DNA from: Macrostomum hystrix
Lineage: Eukaryota > Platyhelminthes > Macrostomidae
DNA length: 64,000 nt
Assembly (NCBI GenBank): GCA_950097015.1
Contig: CATNEN010000029.1
Location: 930,001 to 994,000 of the forward strand
Reading direction: 5' to 3'
The notes beneath the pieces are model-generated. The model did no database searches and was not told the origin of the DNA. It saw only the letters and a list, made by a program, of their open reading frames with translations. Shown here in pieces: positions 53,090-63,929 of this stretch. The translations under genes and the position numbers were made by a program. Each line of letters starts with the position of its first letter. The stretch's first letter is position 1.

Positions 53090-53630
53090 CTACCAAGGGG
53101 GAACTCCCACTGAAAACTTTTGTGCTGCACCAGAACGGAGCAACGCAGGCACACGAAACTCAAGAACACAAGCCAAATTTTTGTTGCGCATCTTCTGAAA
53201 CAAGAATCAAGTCGACCTACGAGATATTCAATGTTTCTGGCTGAAGGCCAGATTTTTTCCATAATCGCTTGTGTATTTCACCTCAATACACAATGCGCCT
53301 CAGTGCGGCCTTGCCAGGCCTTCAAAATGTATCAGCATGTCACCCGAATGTGCCTGCATCATCTCCGTCTTGGTGGTCACCTATCTTTATCTAGACGGAT
53401 TTGCTGGACCTTCAAGGGCTACAATAGGTGGAACTCAGCCACTATGGACACCCTGACACGAATTTCTCCAATTTAACTGATCAAGCCTAAATATTAGGCG
53501 CAGCTCAACCACAGGACACCATCACCTAGTCTGTCAACTAATCAGTTACCACCCAACGCTGTTAGCATACAAGCGCTGCCAAAAAAATCTGGCGGGGGGA
53601 ATTCCCCTTGGCGGCAAAATGGCTTGGTAG
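53090..53630. mobile_element. MITE family A, copy 2
   Basis: Starts CTACCAAGGGGGAACTCCC and ends with ggggggaattccccttgg followed by cggcaaaatgg and CTTGGTAG. The interior matches 35125-35719 over most of its length (for example 'ttgttgcgcatcttctgaaa', 'gagatattcaatgtttctgg', 'cagcatgtcacccgaatgtg') with substitutions and several small deletions. No coding capacity for a transposase. Confidence 0.7.
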
Positions 53631-54248
53631 TATTCCTGTTAATACAGTTAGCATAAGGCCTACTCATTTTTTAACGTTCTCTTCTTTCAATTGTCTCAGA
53701 GGCATTCCCGACCGCGCGGCTTGGGAATATATGAAAAAATAGAAAGCGAAAAGAGCCATGCCTGGCAGTGGGAGAGACAGACAAAGATAGATAAATTCAT
53801 AATTGAGCAAACAGAGAGGCGAGTCCAAGACAGCCCCGCACGCAGGCTCGCTATGCCTGCCAGTCTGTTTATTCGATCGTGACGCTGGCGGGCAGCTCCG
53901 AGGCCGCAGTCGCATCAACCGCCCACGCAGCGCGTTCAGGAAGGGGGGCGGCTTACTGGGGAAGTGGTGAGATGGGATTTCGTTAAGGCCGGGGAAGAAA
54001 GAAATAAGGAACAGGGCTCAGCCTCGAAAGAGAAGAATGCGGAAAGGGCCAAAGGGCAGATGTTCGTGCGATGATAAAAAATGAATGATGGCGTTATTGG
54101 CACTTTCTTCGCGGCAAATCCGACAGGGATTATTTTCTCCTCAAGGGCTAAAATATATGGATCAGAAGTGCCCCGAATGCTAGAATATATGCGGCGCCAA
54201 TGAAATTCAGCGAAGCGGCATATTATCTTATCTTATTAGTTGAGGCAC
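53631..54248. other. intergenic DNA, nothing recognised
   Basis: A moderately GC-rich stretch at 53850-54010 with short frames only. The left SINE target duplication (TTGAGGCAC) is at 54240-54248. Confidence 0.4.
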
Positions 54249-54561
54249 TAGAGGTAGAGGTTGCAGCCTAGTGGTTAGGGCGTCGGACTCACGACTTAAA
54301 GGTCGGGGGTTCGATTCCCGACTCCACTGGAACAATTTGCGTCCTTTAGCAAGACACTTAACTCTGCATTGCTTCAGTTCACCCAGCTGTTAAATGGGTA
54401 CCAGCATCAGCTGGGATAATTGAAGGTGGGTGTGGCGTCCCCCCAGTCCGTGGACTGAACAGCTGTACGCAGCCTTCAGATGCGCCGCGCATTAGCTGCG
54501 GCTGTGCTGTCGGCTGCACATCTGACCAAATTGGGGCAGGTGTAATCAATTATTATTATTA
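54249..54561 (+). mobile_element. SINE family 1, full-length copy with perfect 9-bp target duplication
   Basis: Order: tRNA-like head (A box 'tagtggttagggcg', B box 'ggttcgattccc', about 54257-54330), a body block 'tagcaagacacttaactctg', then 'ggtaccagcatcagctggga', a GC-rich block with 'gtccgtggactgaacag', and an (ATT)n tail. TTGAGGCAC flanks it at 54240-54248 and 54562-54570. The head derives from a tRNA but no anticodon-stem identity can be assigned. It is the best reference copy in the window. Confidence 0.92.
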
Positions 54562-54570
54562 TTGAGGCAC

Positions 54571-55457
54571 GCAAGATCAGTTCGTTAATTATTATTAAAT
54601 TATATAAGCCTTGAAATCGACACAAGACTAATAGTAACTAAATGTTGTTAAATATTAGCTAAAAAGCAGGTGCCGTTATTTAATTCTCACAGACAGGCGT
54701 TTTTTAATTGATCCTTCCTTTCGGTTGAGAGACAGTCTTCCTTGTCGTCATCGTCATCTTTCCGGTTCAGGTGCTGAGCAGGACTTCAGTGAGCAGCTGC
54801 TATGTTTCAATCTAGGTCTCATTCAGGCTTAATATTCAACGTATTCGCAGCTAAATAATCATAGCACCATATAAGGCAATAATATTCAGATAAGTGTAAA
54901 CTATAACCTAGCTTCTCCCGATTCTACCCACATGCCTAGTACGCTTAGCCTAGCATACATTAAACGTGAACAGTCAGGAAACGGTACAATCTATGCTTAA
55001 ATTACAATCTAATAAATCATATGGAGCTCCTCCTTGACACACCAAAACAGAACACCGTTTACCACGTGTTCAGTCGAAGTCCCTAATAAAAAGCAATTAT
55101 TAGGGTTATATTTTTATTTAAAAAATTCAAACAAAAATTTGCTAAGCAATCACCAGCTAAGAAAGACGGAAAATCAGCAAACAAATCGACATTCTGTAAC
55201 AAATCAAATCTGGTAAAAAAAACAGAACATTTTGGTAAGCTCGTGCGGGAAGGAATTAATTAATCTTGTTACCTGAGTACGAGACTAGTCTAAAATGGCT
55301 ATTAATCTCTCTTTGGAAAATCTCAGCGTCACTTTGTTACTTTAATTTCATACATGCACACAAGCAACTTTGCAAGCAGTGCTAATTATAATTTGACAGC
55401 TGGTGCAATTCAATATCGTCTGCTGCTTTAATCGTGATTGATAGGAATTGGAATTAA
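54571..55457. other. AT-rich intergenic DNA, nothing recognised
   Basis: No gene, array or inverted repeat seen. Confidence 0.45.
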
Positions 55458-55459
55458 TA

Positions 55460-55880
55460 CCCGCTAAAAAATAGGGATGTTTCTTTGGGTGATTCCAGTT
55501 GGAATCTGCGGTGTTTCCAGAAAAAGAAACAGCCGAACGGTGGAAACATACCAATCGGATGATTCCATGCTTAGAATCTACCCAACTGGGCGTTTTCTCG
55601 GTGCTTCTTGGTGGCGAAATGGAATCACCCAAAGAATCTTCCAGTTCGGAAGATTCCATGCTCAGAAACCGCCGAGGAATCGCCAGAAAAAATTTCTCTG
55701 GTTGTCCCATGGGCCACTGGTTCGGGTGATTCTTCGGCGGTTTCCGCACAATTTACGGTTACATCGGCTGCTTCCTGGGTGGTTTCTTTAACTCTTGCGA
55801 GATATGGGGGGATTTTGGTAGATTCCACTCCTATTTTGTATAAAATACCAGCCGAAGAAGCAGCCGAATTTTTTACAGGG
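55460..55880. mobile_element. candidate MITE with CCC(N)2TAAAAAAT ends and TA flanks
   Basis: The left end CCCGCTAAAAAAT and the right end, read in reverse, CCCTGTAAAAAAT match at 11 of 13 positions. TA dinucleotides flank both (55458-55459, 55881-55882), as expected for a TA target. The 420-bp interior is more GC-rich than its surroundings and shows internal self-similarity (ggtgattcc/ggaatc motifs). Open frames inside (up to 133 codons) look like shadows; no DDE signature. Confidence 0.55.
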
Positions 55881-55882
55881 TA

Positions 55883-56967
55883 AGGAGCTGCCTAACCTAA
55901 AAAAAAACAAAAAAGCTTCTGATACTACTTATAGTAGAAAGCGAGACAGAAACCAAGATAATATTATCCTAGAAATCTCAGACAAATGAGTTCAGATAGA
56001 AGAGCAACATAAAAAGGGAAACAACTAATTCTATCCATTTCTACAGAGAATTGCATAGGCCATAATCTGGATAACCCAATAACTCCAGCAGACCCAATGT
56101 ACAAGCCTTTTCAGGCGAATGGGGGAACTACACAGCAGATTTACAAGGTGGTTTGTTCTTAACTTAACTGTGTACTACATCTGATTATGGAGATTAATAG
56201 AACATAATATAACAACAGCAACACCAGCCCTTTTATCTCTATGGTAGTTTCTATCATAAACAATACTCAATATTCAAATGTGTTAAAGAAAAATGCAGAA
56301 ATGCATGAAGGGAAATATCTCAGGCTAAAAAAATAACTCAGCCTTAAATTTAAGGACTGATGTATACCTTTCCTTCATCAAATTACAAGTTCAAATACAA
56401 GATTCTGAGACTTAATTCATTATTTAATAGCTAGTTCATTGTATAAAGAGAGGAAGGGACTTGTACTTGAAAAATAGGAAATGTAATTAGGATAATAATG
56501 TCTGTAAAAATAGATTGTACTGTAAATCCAGTTAATTGGTAATGCCCTGAATAAAATAGTCAGCAGGAGTAAAATATACAAATATGACATAAAAAGTCCA
56601 TAAATTATACCCAGAAAATTCTAAAAGTCATTACATTAAAAAAAGAAATTAACTAAAATATCACTACAAAAATTACTTAAGACATGTTAAGAACCAGTCA
56701 AAGTTAAATATTATCATATTTATACAATTACACACTAAAAGTAATTTATAAACATTACTTTTTTTATTATTTACTTCTTAAAAGAATTGTGACTATTTAT
56801 CTATCTGTCTAGAATGAACTATGTATAGATTGCATTCAGTAAAATATATTTGACTTGCAGTTTTGGTGCAGGAACAAAAACATATAAATAATAAATGTAA
56901 CAGGGCTTATCACTTTATCTCATTGCAGTTAGTATTTCACACAGTACAAGTTGTCTCTCTCTAAAGC
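55883..56967. other. AT-rich intergenic DNA, nothing recognised
   Basis: About 1.1 kb of very AT-rich DNA without a recognisable gene. Confidence 0.5.
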
Positions 56968-56975
56968 CTTTACTG

Positions 56976-58175
56976 CAGGGGTCGGCAAACTTATTAGCTA
57001 GCGGGCCAAATAGAGAACCTAAAAGACGACAGCGGGCCGCATTAACTGCATAAATATGAGACAATGTAGAGATGAGACACGGGAGAGATGAGACACGGGA
57101 GAGATGAGACACAGGAGAGACGAGACACGGGAGAGATGAGACAGGGGTGAGATGAGACAGCGGAGAGATGAGACACTGAAGAGATTAGACGGGAGAGTTG
57201 AGACACGGGAGAGTTGAGACAGGGGAGAGATGAGACAGGGGTGAGATGAGACAGGGAAGAGACGAGACACTGGAGAGATGAGACGGGAGAGATGAGACAC
57301 GAGAGAGATGAGACAGGGGAGAGATGAGACAGGGGAGAGTTGAGACAGGGGAGAGATGAGACAGGGGTGAGATGAGACAGGGAAGAGACGAGACACTGGA
57401 GAGATGAGACGGGAGAGATGAGACACGGGAGAGTTGAGACACGGGAGAGTTGAGACAGGGGAGAGATGAGACAGGGGTGAGATGAGACAGGGAAGAGACG
57501 AGACACTGGAGAGATGAGACGGGAGAGATGAGACACGAGAGAGATGAGACAGGGGAGAGATGAGACAGGGGAGAGATGAGACAGGGAAGAGACGAGACAG
57601 GGAAGAGACGAGACACTGGAGAGATGAGACAGGGGAGAGATGAGACAGGGGTGAGATGAGACAGTGGAGAGATGAGACAGGGAAGAGACGAGACACTGGA
57701 GAGATGAGACGGGAGAGATGAGACACGAGAGAGATGAGACAGGGGAGAGATGAGACAGGGGAGAGATGAGACAGGGAAGAGACGAGACAGGGAAGAGACG
57801 AGACACTGAAGAGATGAGACAGGGGAGAGATGAGACAGGGGTGAGATGAGACAGTGGAGAGATGAGACAGGGAAGAGACGAGACACTGGAGAGATGAGAC
57901 GGGAGAGATGAGACACGAGAGAGATGAAACAGGGGAGAGATGAGACACGGGAGAGATGAGACAGGGGAGAGATGAGACACGGGAGAGATGAGACACGGGA
58001 GCGATGAGACAGGGGAGAGATGAGACACGGGAGAAATGAGACACGGGAGAGAAAGGACACCGGGGACAGGGGAGAGATGAGACAGGATACTGTAGGTGTC
58101 GGAATGGGCAACGGGCCGGATTTGGGAGCTTTGAGGGCCGCATCTGGCCCGCGGGCCGGAGTTTGCCGACCCCTG
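56976..58175. mobile_element. hAT-type MITE, copy 1, with intact ends, 8-bp target duplication and an internal minisatellite
   Basis: The ends CAGGGGTCGGCAAACT (left) and its perfect reverse complement (right) form a 16-bp terminal inverted repeat of the hAT style, followed inside by GC-rich 'gcgggcc' blocks on both sides. CTTTACTG is duplicated exactly at 56968-56975 and 58176-58183; 8 bp is the hAT target length. The interior (57060-58085) is an array of about 17-bp units. No transposase, so it was mobilised in trans. Confidence 0.92.
57060..58085. repeat. minisatellite inside the hAT-type MITE, about 17-bp unit
   Basis: About 60 units of 'gagagatgagacagggg' with cacggg, actgga and 1-3 nt length variants, arranged in multi-unit blocks that repeat (for example 57240-57420 and 57480-57600). 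The minus-strand frames of up to 392 codons rich in SSLPCLISP are artefacts. Confidence 0.95.
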
Positions 58176-58183
58176 CTTTACTG

Positions 58184-59231
58184 GAACCAGTCATCACTGG
58201 GCCTCAAATAACCAACTCAATGTTTTGTCACATGTCTAAACTACTTGCTCAAATACCACCTTGTTTGCTTTTTGCCACACTGGCACATTGCTCTTTCACA
58301 AACATTTACAATCACTTATAGACACTAAAAAAAATATTAAAATGAGTAGCTGTCACATAATTCATTTATATATTTTGAGTGGAAGTTGACACACAAATAA
58401 GATAAGAGGGTTCAAATAGAAGCATTGAGTCACAAATAGAGTTGAAATTTTGAATGTACTTTTTATATCTTATATTTAATTATTGATTTTGCTATTTTGC
58501 TGAAATCTTCCCTTAATTGGTTTAGCCAGCAGCTGGCACTGTTCTGTGCTCTTACTAACTGCATTTTGTACAATTGAACTGCCTTGCTGATGCTCCTAGT
58601 CATATCATGCTGAATGGCATGCAAGGTTCAATTGGCACATTTTGGGTACTAGCTAAAGACAACACTCTATGAAAGCCTATTGTACATAGCAGTAAGTATG
58701 AATGTAATTAATGTAACTTTGTATATATATTGTATACCAAGAACCTTTGCTAGATACCTTCATTGCAATTGCACAAAACAACAACAGGTGAATTCAGTCT
58801 TTTATGTCACATAGGCAAAAATAATCACTTCATCTAGCAGAAATTATAGGATACACATTAAATAAATTATAAAAAATTTTGACATGCTTGCATGCCCCTG
58901 AACTGGTACCAGCAGATAGCAACAAATGAAAGACAACTTTTGCTTTATCTAAAAAAATAGTTTCAGCTTACTATTAACTTAGATGAAGCAATGTAAACAT
59001 TAGTCAAAATATTACTGCCAAATTGTGTTTTCTTGTATTTTTTTTACTTTCTATTATTTACTTTTATAAATTTTACTATTTTAATATAAATATGAATTCA
59101 AATTTGCTAATCTCTTTACTTCCAGTCATCATTTGTTGTGATTGCAGCACATACATGCCCAACTTCAAAATTTCACCCATCTGGTTTGACTTTTTGTCCA
59201 GATTTGCGACTTAACTCCTCCTGATTGCAAC
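58184..59231. other. AT-rich intergenic DNA, nothing recognised
   Basis: No gene or array recognised. Confidence 0.45.
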
Positions 59232-59490
59232 CTAATTTTCAATTTGTATATGACTTTTCTTGCCTTTTTCTCTTTTCTTCTCTCTCATCTTTCCCTCTCT
59301 CTTATTTCTCCTTCCTTTCTTTTTTCTCTTTCTCTTCGGACTCTTCTTTCTTCCCCCATTTTTCCCCAACTCCTGAAGATATGTGTTAAACAAGTTGTCA
59401 GATGTGCCATGCATCAGACGCAGCTTTGCTTTGACATTTCCCCAGGCACCCTCAATGCTATTGGTGTGCACTTTAAAATAGGCTTGTAGG
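59232..59490 (-). pseudogene. Merlin/ISXO2-type transposase remnant
   Basis: On the minus strand, 59370-59490 encodes AYFKVHTNSIEGAWGNVKAK followed by LRLMHGTSDNLFNTYLQELG. This matches the C-terminal end of ISXO2-like DDE transposases, where HTNxIEGxWxxxK carries the last catalytic residue and is followed by a YLxEf-type motif. After this the frame turns into a Lys/Arg-rich low-complexity tail. An in-frame stop lies just upstream and the first catalytic residues are not found nearby, so this is a fragment of a dead Merlin-family element. A spliced exon of a longer gene is possible (a weak acceptor ttttaaag precedes it). Confidence 0.65.
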
Positions 59491-59741
59491 ATTTATAGGA
59501 TTAAAAACAAATGTACACATAAAGTGACAATGGTGTGCTGGGAATAAAATATGCCACCTTACTTCTATTATCATTTTCTTTTGAAAAAAACTACATTCCT
59601 GAATTTATGGAGGGTATGAAAGGATTGCCAAAATCTATATTATATATAAGGAGCATTTTCTCTGTCCAAATACAATATGTTCTAGCCTAAATGCTGTATA
59701 AAAAAATTACCAATTAAGTTTTAAAATACATAAACCTAGGA

Positions 59742-60148
59742 GGCAATCTTCTAGTTTCGCAAGTTTATTTATTTTAAAGCATTTTTTTTATTTTTAGCAA
59801 AGCAATCATGGCTGGACGCCCTGCAGCACCAACGACTATCGTTCCGGTCCCAGACCTACGACCTGCTGCTGATCTGTGCAACCTGAACCCCTCAATGTGT
59901 GAGTTCAGTGCAATTGCCACCCGCGCAACACCTTTGGGAACATCCTTTTCTGGGTGGCACACTATTATGCTGTCTGAGCACACTACTAGGCCTATGACAT
60001 CTGAGTAACATGCAATTGACTCATAGACACTGTCAGTCATCTGTTCATTGGTTGTTAGTCACATTGTTTCTTGGTTGTTATACAAAACTGTTATTAACTG
60101 TTGTTTTAAAAACAGTTTGAATTAAATGTGTGAAACTAGAAGATTGCC
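59742..60148. mobile_element. MITE with GGCAATCTTCTAGTTTC ends and 8-bp target duplication
   Basis: GGCAATCTTCTAGTTTC (59742-59758) is repeated exactly in reverse at 60132-60148. ACCTAGGA (59734-59741) and ACTTAGGA (60149-60156) form an 8-bp direct repeat with one mismatch. The 407-bp element has a short open frame on the plus strand (59808-60008, starting MAGRPAAPTTI) and an overlapping one on the minus strand, neither recognisable. The 8-bp duplication would suit hAT or Merlin; the nearby Merlin remnant makes the latter worth testing. Confidence 0.75.
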
Positions 60149-60156
60149 ACTTAGGA

Positions 60157-62967
60157 ATCAGTGTTCAAGAGTTTATTATTTTTAGCTTAATCTTAAGGCT
60201 ATGACTTTTCAGTCCAGGGTATGTCCACAGATAATATATAACAGTTATAGGCCTATATTATCTGTGGGTATGTCCTATGAACATAATGTTAAATATAGTA
60301 GTAAAGCCTTAGAGAGAGACTACTCATGCTCACTTATGACAGAGCAATACCATAGAATCAAGAATCCCATGGGCTCAAAGAAGCATGGATAATTTGAATC
60401 CGAGACACTTCATCATCTTACAACTTCATCATTTTACAACATTGTCATTGACTTGGAAGGTAGGACACTTCATCATCTAGCCAATTGGCATGCTTTAAAG
60501 TTTGGTCCATTCGTCATCTACTAATAACAAGCAATCAAGTTTGTCATCAATAAAGTGAGGGTGGGTGGGGTGGTGGGGCAGTTGTGTGAACACACTTCAC
60601 ACTCTAAATTGTCAAAAAGGTGTCAGAACTGATTTCAATATAAGAGTTGAAAGATAGGTGCCAACACGATGTGAGGAGGGGTGGGAAGGGGTGGTTCTGT
60701 TATAACTTTGAAAACTTTTGTTTTATATATGACAAAGTGTCCGTGCAAGTCCAAGTCTCTTCATCATCCACCCTCTGAGATATTGGACAGATCGTCATCT
60801 GGATGACAAAGTTGTAAGATGACAGTGTCCAGGTACTGGATTACTACAAGAGAGAGAATAAAGTAATAAGCCCTGGTAAATTATTAGGCCCTATCTAAAA
60901 TTTTTACAGTCTTGTTAATTTATATATAAAGTTTGTGTGCTTTTTATTGTAGAGCTTGCTGGTTTTGAAATAATAAGTATTTAATAATTTAATGAATGGA
61001 ACGATTGGATTGCTTAAGGCTAAGTGAAAAAGAGGCCTACAAAAATGTTAATTTATAAAGCAAAATATCAGGTAAAATACATATTTTGTATTTTAAATAT
61101 GTGGACTATAAATATATAGTCATTTCTTATAATGATGAAAGTGATTAATAAAGAAACTAGAAAGCAATAAAAAATTAAAGGATTCAACATTTCCATTCAC
61201 AATATTGGATTTATTTAAGGGGAGAAATTACGGTTATTAGTCTCGAAAACCAGACGAATAATCAAACGGCTTATAATCAAAACTACATTTTCTGCTTAAT
61301 TTGTATCCGTAGGCCTAGTTATCGTAATAAGTCAAGACTCCAAGGCCTGCTATTAAACTGGCTTGATGGCAGTGGTTATTAGAAAACAGCGAAAACGTTT
61401 TTAACATGATTATTTAAGAGAAATAAAGGAGGGCGGAGAAAAAAATGTAGAATGAAATTATGAATTTTAATGAGATTGATCGCCCGGTACTCTTCACAAC
61501 AAAAAAATCTATTTAAATTGTTTCTACAAAATGTTACACTATAACCAAAAAAAGACAACTTAAGTACAAGATTGCACAATAAAAATATTAATAACTTATT
61601 AAGCATGAAACTACTTTCATAGTGAAAACAAAAAATTTTTTTTTTCAAATTCCAAATATTTGGCTTAAAAATTTATCGTGATTCACATGGTTATAAAAAC
61701 TTTGTTGTTTTGCGGGTGCTGGCAAAATTGACAGGCCAAGAAGCCGTGACTGGCAAATATGCAGTTGAGACTGGTACCAATGCAGTTGAGATTGTTACCG
61801 ATGCAGTTTAGACTGGCACATATGCAGTTAATACTATAGCGCCCCTGAAGTTAACGAGACTGGCGCTCTTGCAGGTCCGACAAAAGCGCCATTGATCGAT
61901 CAGTGGTACTTCGAAATGAATAATGTTTCTATTATAATAAATAATAATCGCTACGTAACTATTTTACATATAGTCGATAGACGTTGTGCATGCCAGTATG
62001 ATATGTTAAAATGATACCTGTTAGTGAGCTTGCTCTATGAATTTATAATGTATTCGCCGTTTACATATCACTGCAGTAGCTAAGTAACATGTACGGTGGT
62101 GTAAATGGTAATATTTAACTGTTGGTGAATACGAAAGAAAGTTTAAAAAGGCAGAGAAAAGAAAAATCAAGCATTTTTTCTTGGAAATTTAAACGTTTTT
62201 TTACTGATGCTTATTATTAAAAAAAGTTTTAATGTTTCGTAAGACGTTGATGCGCACGAGAAGCTAATTGCAAAACGTCGGATTATATTTTTGCATTGTT
62301 GCAAGTCTTAATTGCTTCAAAAAATTAAAAACAGAACATAAAAAATAGAATTAGGACAAATGAATAGAATCAAACCTAGCTGTATATTATTTTCTCGGAA
62401 ACTAGAATCCACGAGTGCTTAAGCCATGTCTAACAAATTGACATTGAAAGCTATAAGTAATATACAGAAAGTATTTTGAATTACATTTGAAACGTTGACT
62501 CATAAACAATAATTATTACGCTCTATCTATCAGTTATCGCATCAAATAAAACGAAGTGGCCTTTTTTAATTTAAACAAACAATCTATACTGCAGTCCGTA
62601 CTACAATTAAAAAAGCAAATAACAGAATAATTAACAAATTTGTACGAAGTTAAGCATGTGCGAACTTGTGCGGATTATATGTGGATTATTGCACATTTAA
62701 CAGTAAAATATTCTGGTGCATTTTATATTAGAGTGGTGAAGGAAAATTAATTATTAAAATTTATAAACCAATTTTTTAATCCCTAATTGTTAGTGTAAGG
62801 GAATAGCTATTCTTAATGGTACGCATTAACAGTCCAGGAAAGCAAAGTTATTTAACGTATTAAAACTCGTATTAATTCTTTTACACTAAAATGCGTTTTC
62901 AGTAGAATTCAGAATGCTCAATAAAAGATCAATCAGAGTAAATCTTACTCTCTCAGCCATCTTTTCT
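60157..62967. other. AT-rich intergenic DNA and 3' flank of nanos
   Basis: About 2.8 kb with no recognisable gene. Imperfect 24-bp repeats (tgcagttgagactggtaccaa type, about four units) occur at 61735-61835. A minus-strand frame at 61379-61648 is AT-rich chance sequence. Confidence 0.45.
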
Positions 62968-63896
62968 TCAAAAGCTGGACAAGGATTCGAGTCGCTGTCT
63001 CTGGGTCTGGCCATTACTGCCGTTGCCAAGCGGGCAGTACTTGATGGTGTGGGCCTTGCTGCCGGAGGCACCGCAGATCGGGCACACGTACCTTAGAAGG
63101 GCGGACGGGGAAAGCAATTTGAACAATATATAGGATGCTTTCGCTGTGGTACTTATTGCTCTACTTATAGTAGAGAGTAGTGCGCAATAAAATATTGTAG
63201 AATATTCCAATGGACATCAAAGGCGAGAGAAAAAATAATCCGTAATATGAGAGAATAATGTAGGATGGGAATATTAAAATGAAGGATGGGATAATGGAAA
63301 AAAATTAAAAGAGGAGAATGAAAGATGGAAGAGGAGAATGTAGGATGGGAATAGAAGAATATCCAATGGGAAAAGGATGGTGTAGTATTGGAATAGAAGA
63401 ATGTAGGATGGGAAGAGGAGAATATAGGATGCAAAGGGGAGAATTCGCTACGGAATTGTATTCAGCAGCAGCTGCATGGCTCACCTAAACAGTACCGGGC
63501 AGGTGACATTGCCGTTGATGTCGGCCAGGCGGTGGCTGGTGTACACGTGGAAGGGCTCCTGGTTCTGTCTGCAGAAGGCGCACAGCTCGATGCGCATCTC
63601 ACGCCTCTTCTGGTGGTGCATCTTGAGCTTGGCTAGGAAGGCCAGAAGGGTGGACTTGTCCACCACGATGCGGTTGGAGCCCAGCTCCGGCTGCTGACGG
63701 TGGTGACCGCTGTTGATGTCGCCAGCGGAGCTCAGAGTGGACGGCTGCAGCGGTGCGCAGCAGGTGACGGACGCGATCCACCTGTCAATCTCGTGTCCGA
63801 TGCCGAGCTTTGCCAGCGGTTGCAGCTGCTGGTGCATCGGTTGAGCAGGCGGTGTCCCAATTGGCTGAGGCCTCATCTGACCATCCCGCTTGCGCT
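62968..63896 (-). CDS. nanos: nanos, C-terminal part with the CCHC zinc-finger pair
   Basis: Two exons, 63896-63485 and 63091-62968 (stop TGA), join AG/GTGAGC to CTAAG/G with an AGG arginine codon split. The joined region reads CAFCRQNQEPFHVYTSHRL...VTCPVLFRYVCPICGASGS followed by KAHTIKYCP: first finger C-x2-C-x12-H...C, second C-x2-C-x7-H-x4-C, exactly the Nanos pattern. Nanos is a translational repressor that binds mRNA 3' UTRs with Pumilio and keeps germ cells undifferentiated. The Gln/Pro-rich region before the fingers lacks known motifs. The acceptor at 63897 (caacccaaacag) is inferred from where homology fades; the 5' end, with any NOT1-binding motif, lies beyond the window. A hAT-type MITE end sits about 35 bp upstream of this exon. 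Confidence 0.9.
63250..63445. repeat. degenerate purine-rich repeat in the nanos intron
   Basis: Imperfect units of 'gaatgtaggatgggaatag' type, about 8-9 copies, within the 393-bp intron 63092-63484. The intron again has a repeat of its own. Confidence 0.8.
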
Positions 63897-63929
63897 CTGT
63901 TTGGGTTGCGTTAAAAATATTTATTAGGT

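Noticed and set aside
54257-54330. A tRNA gene at the start of the 54 kb element
   Set aside because: The tRNA-like part is continuous with the SINE body and lies inside the target duplication; the ends do not form an acceptor stem.
57019-58197. Minus-strand frames rich in SSLPCLISP (392, 328, 308 codons)
   Set aside because: They span the minisatellite within the hAT-type MITE; three overlapping frames are equally open.
59774-60040. 88-codon minus-strand frame as part of the Merlin transposase
   Set aside because: It lies within a separate element bounded by its own 17-bp inverted repeats and shows no DDE motif.
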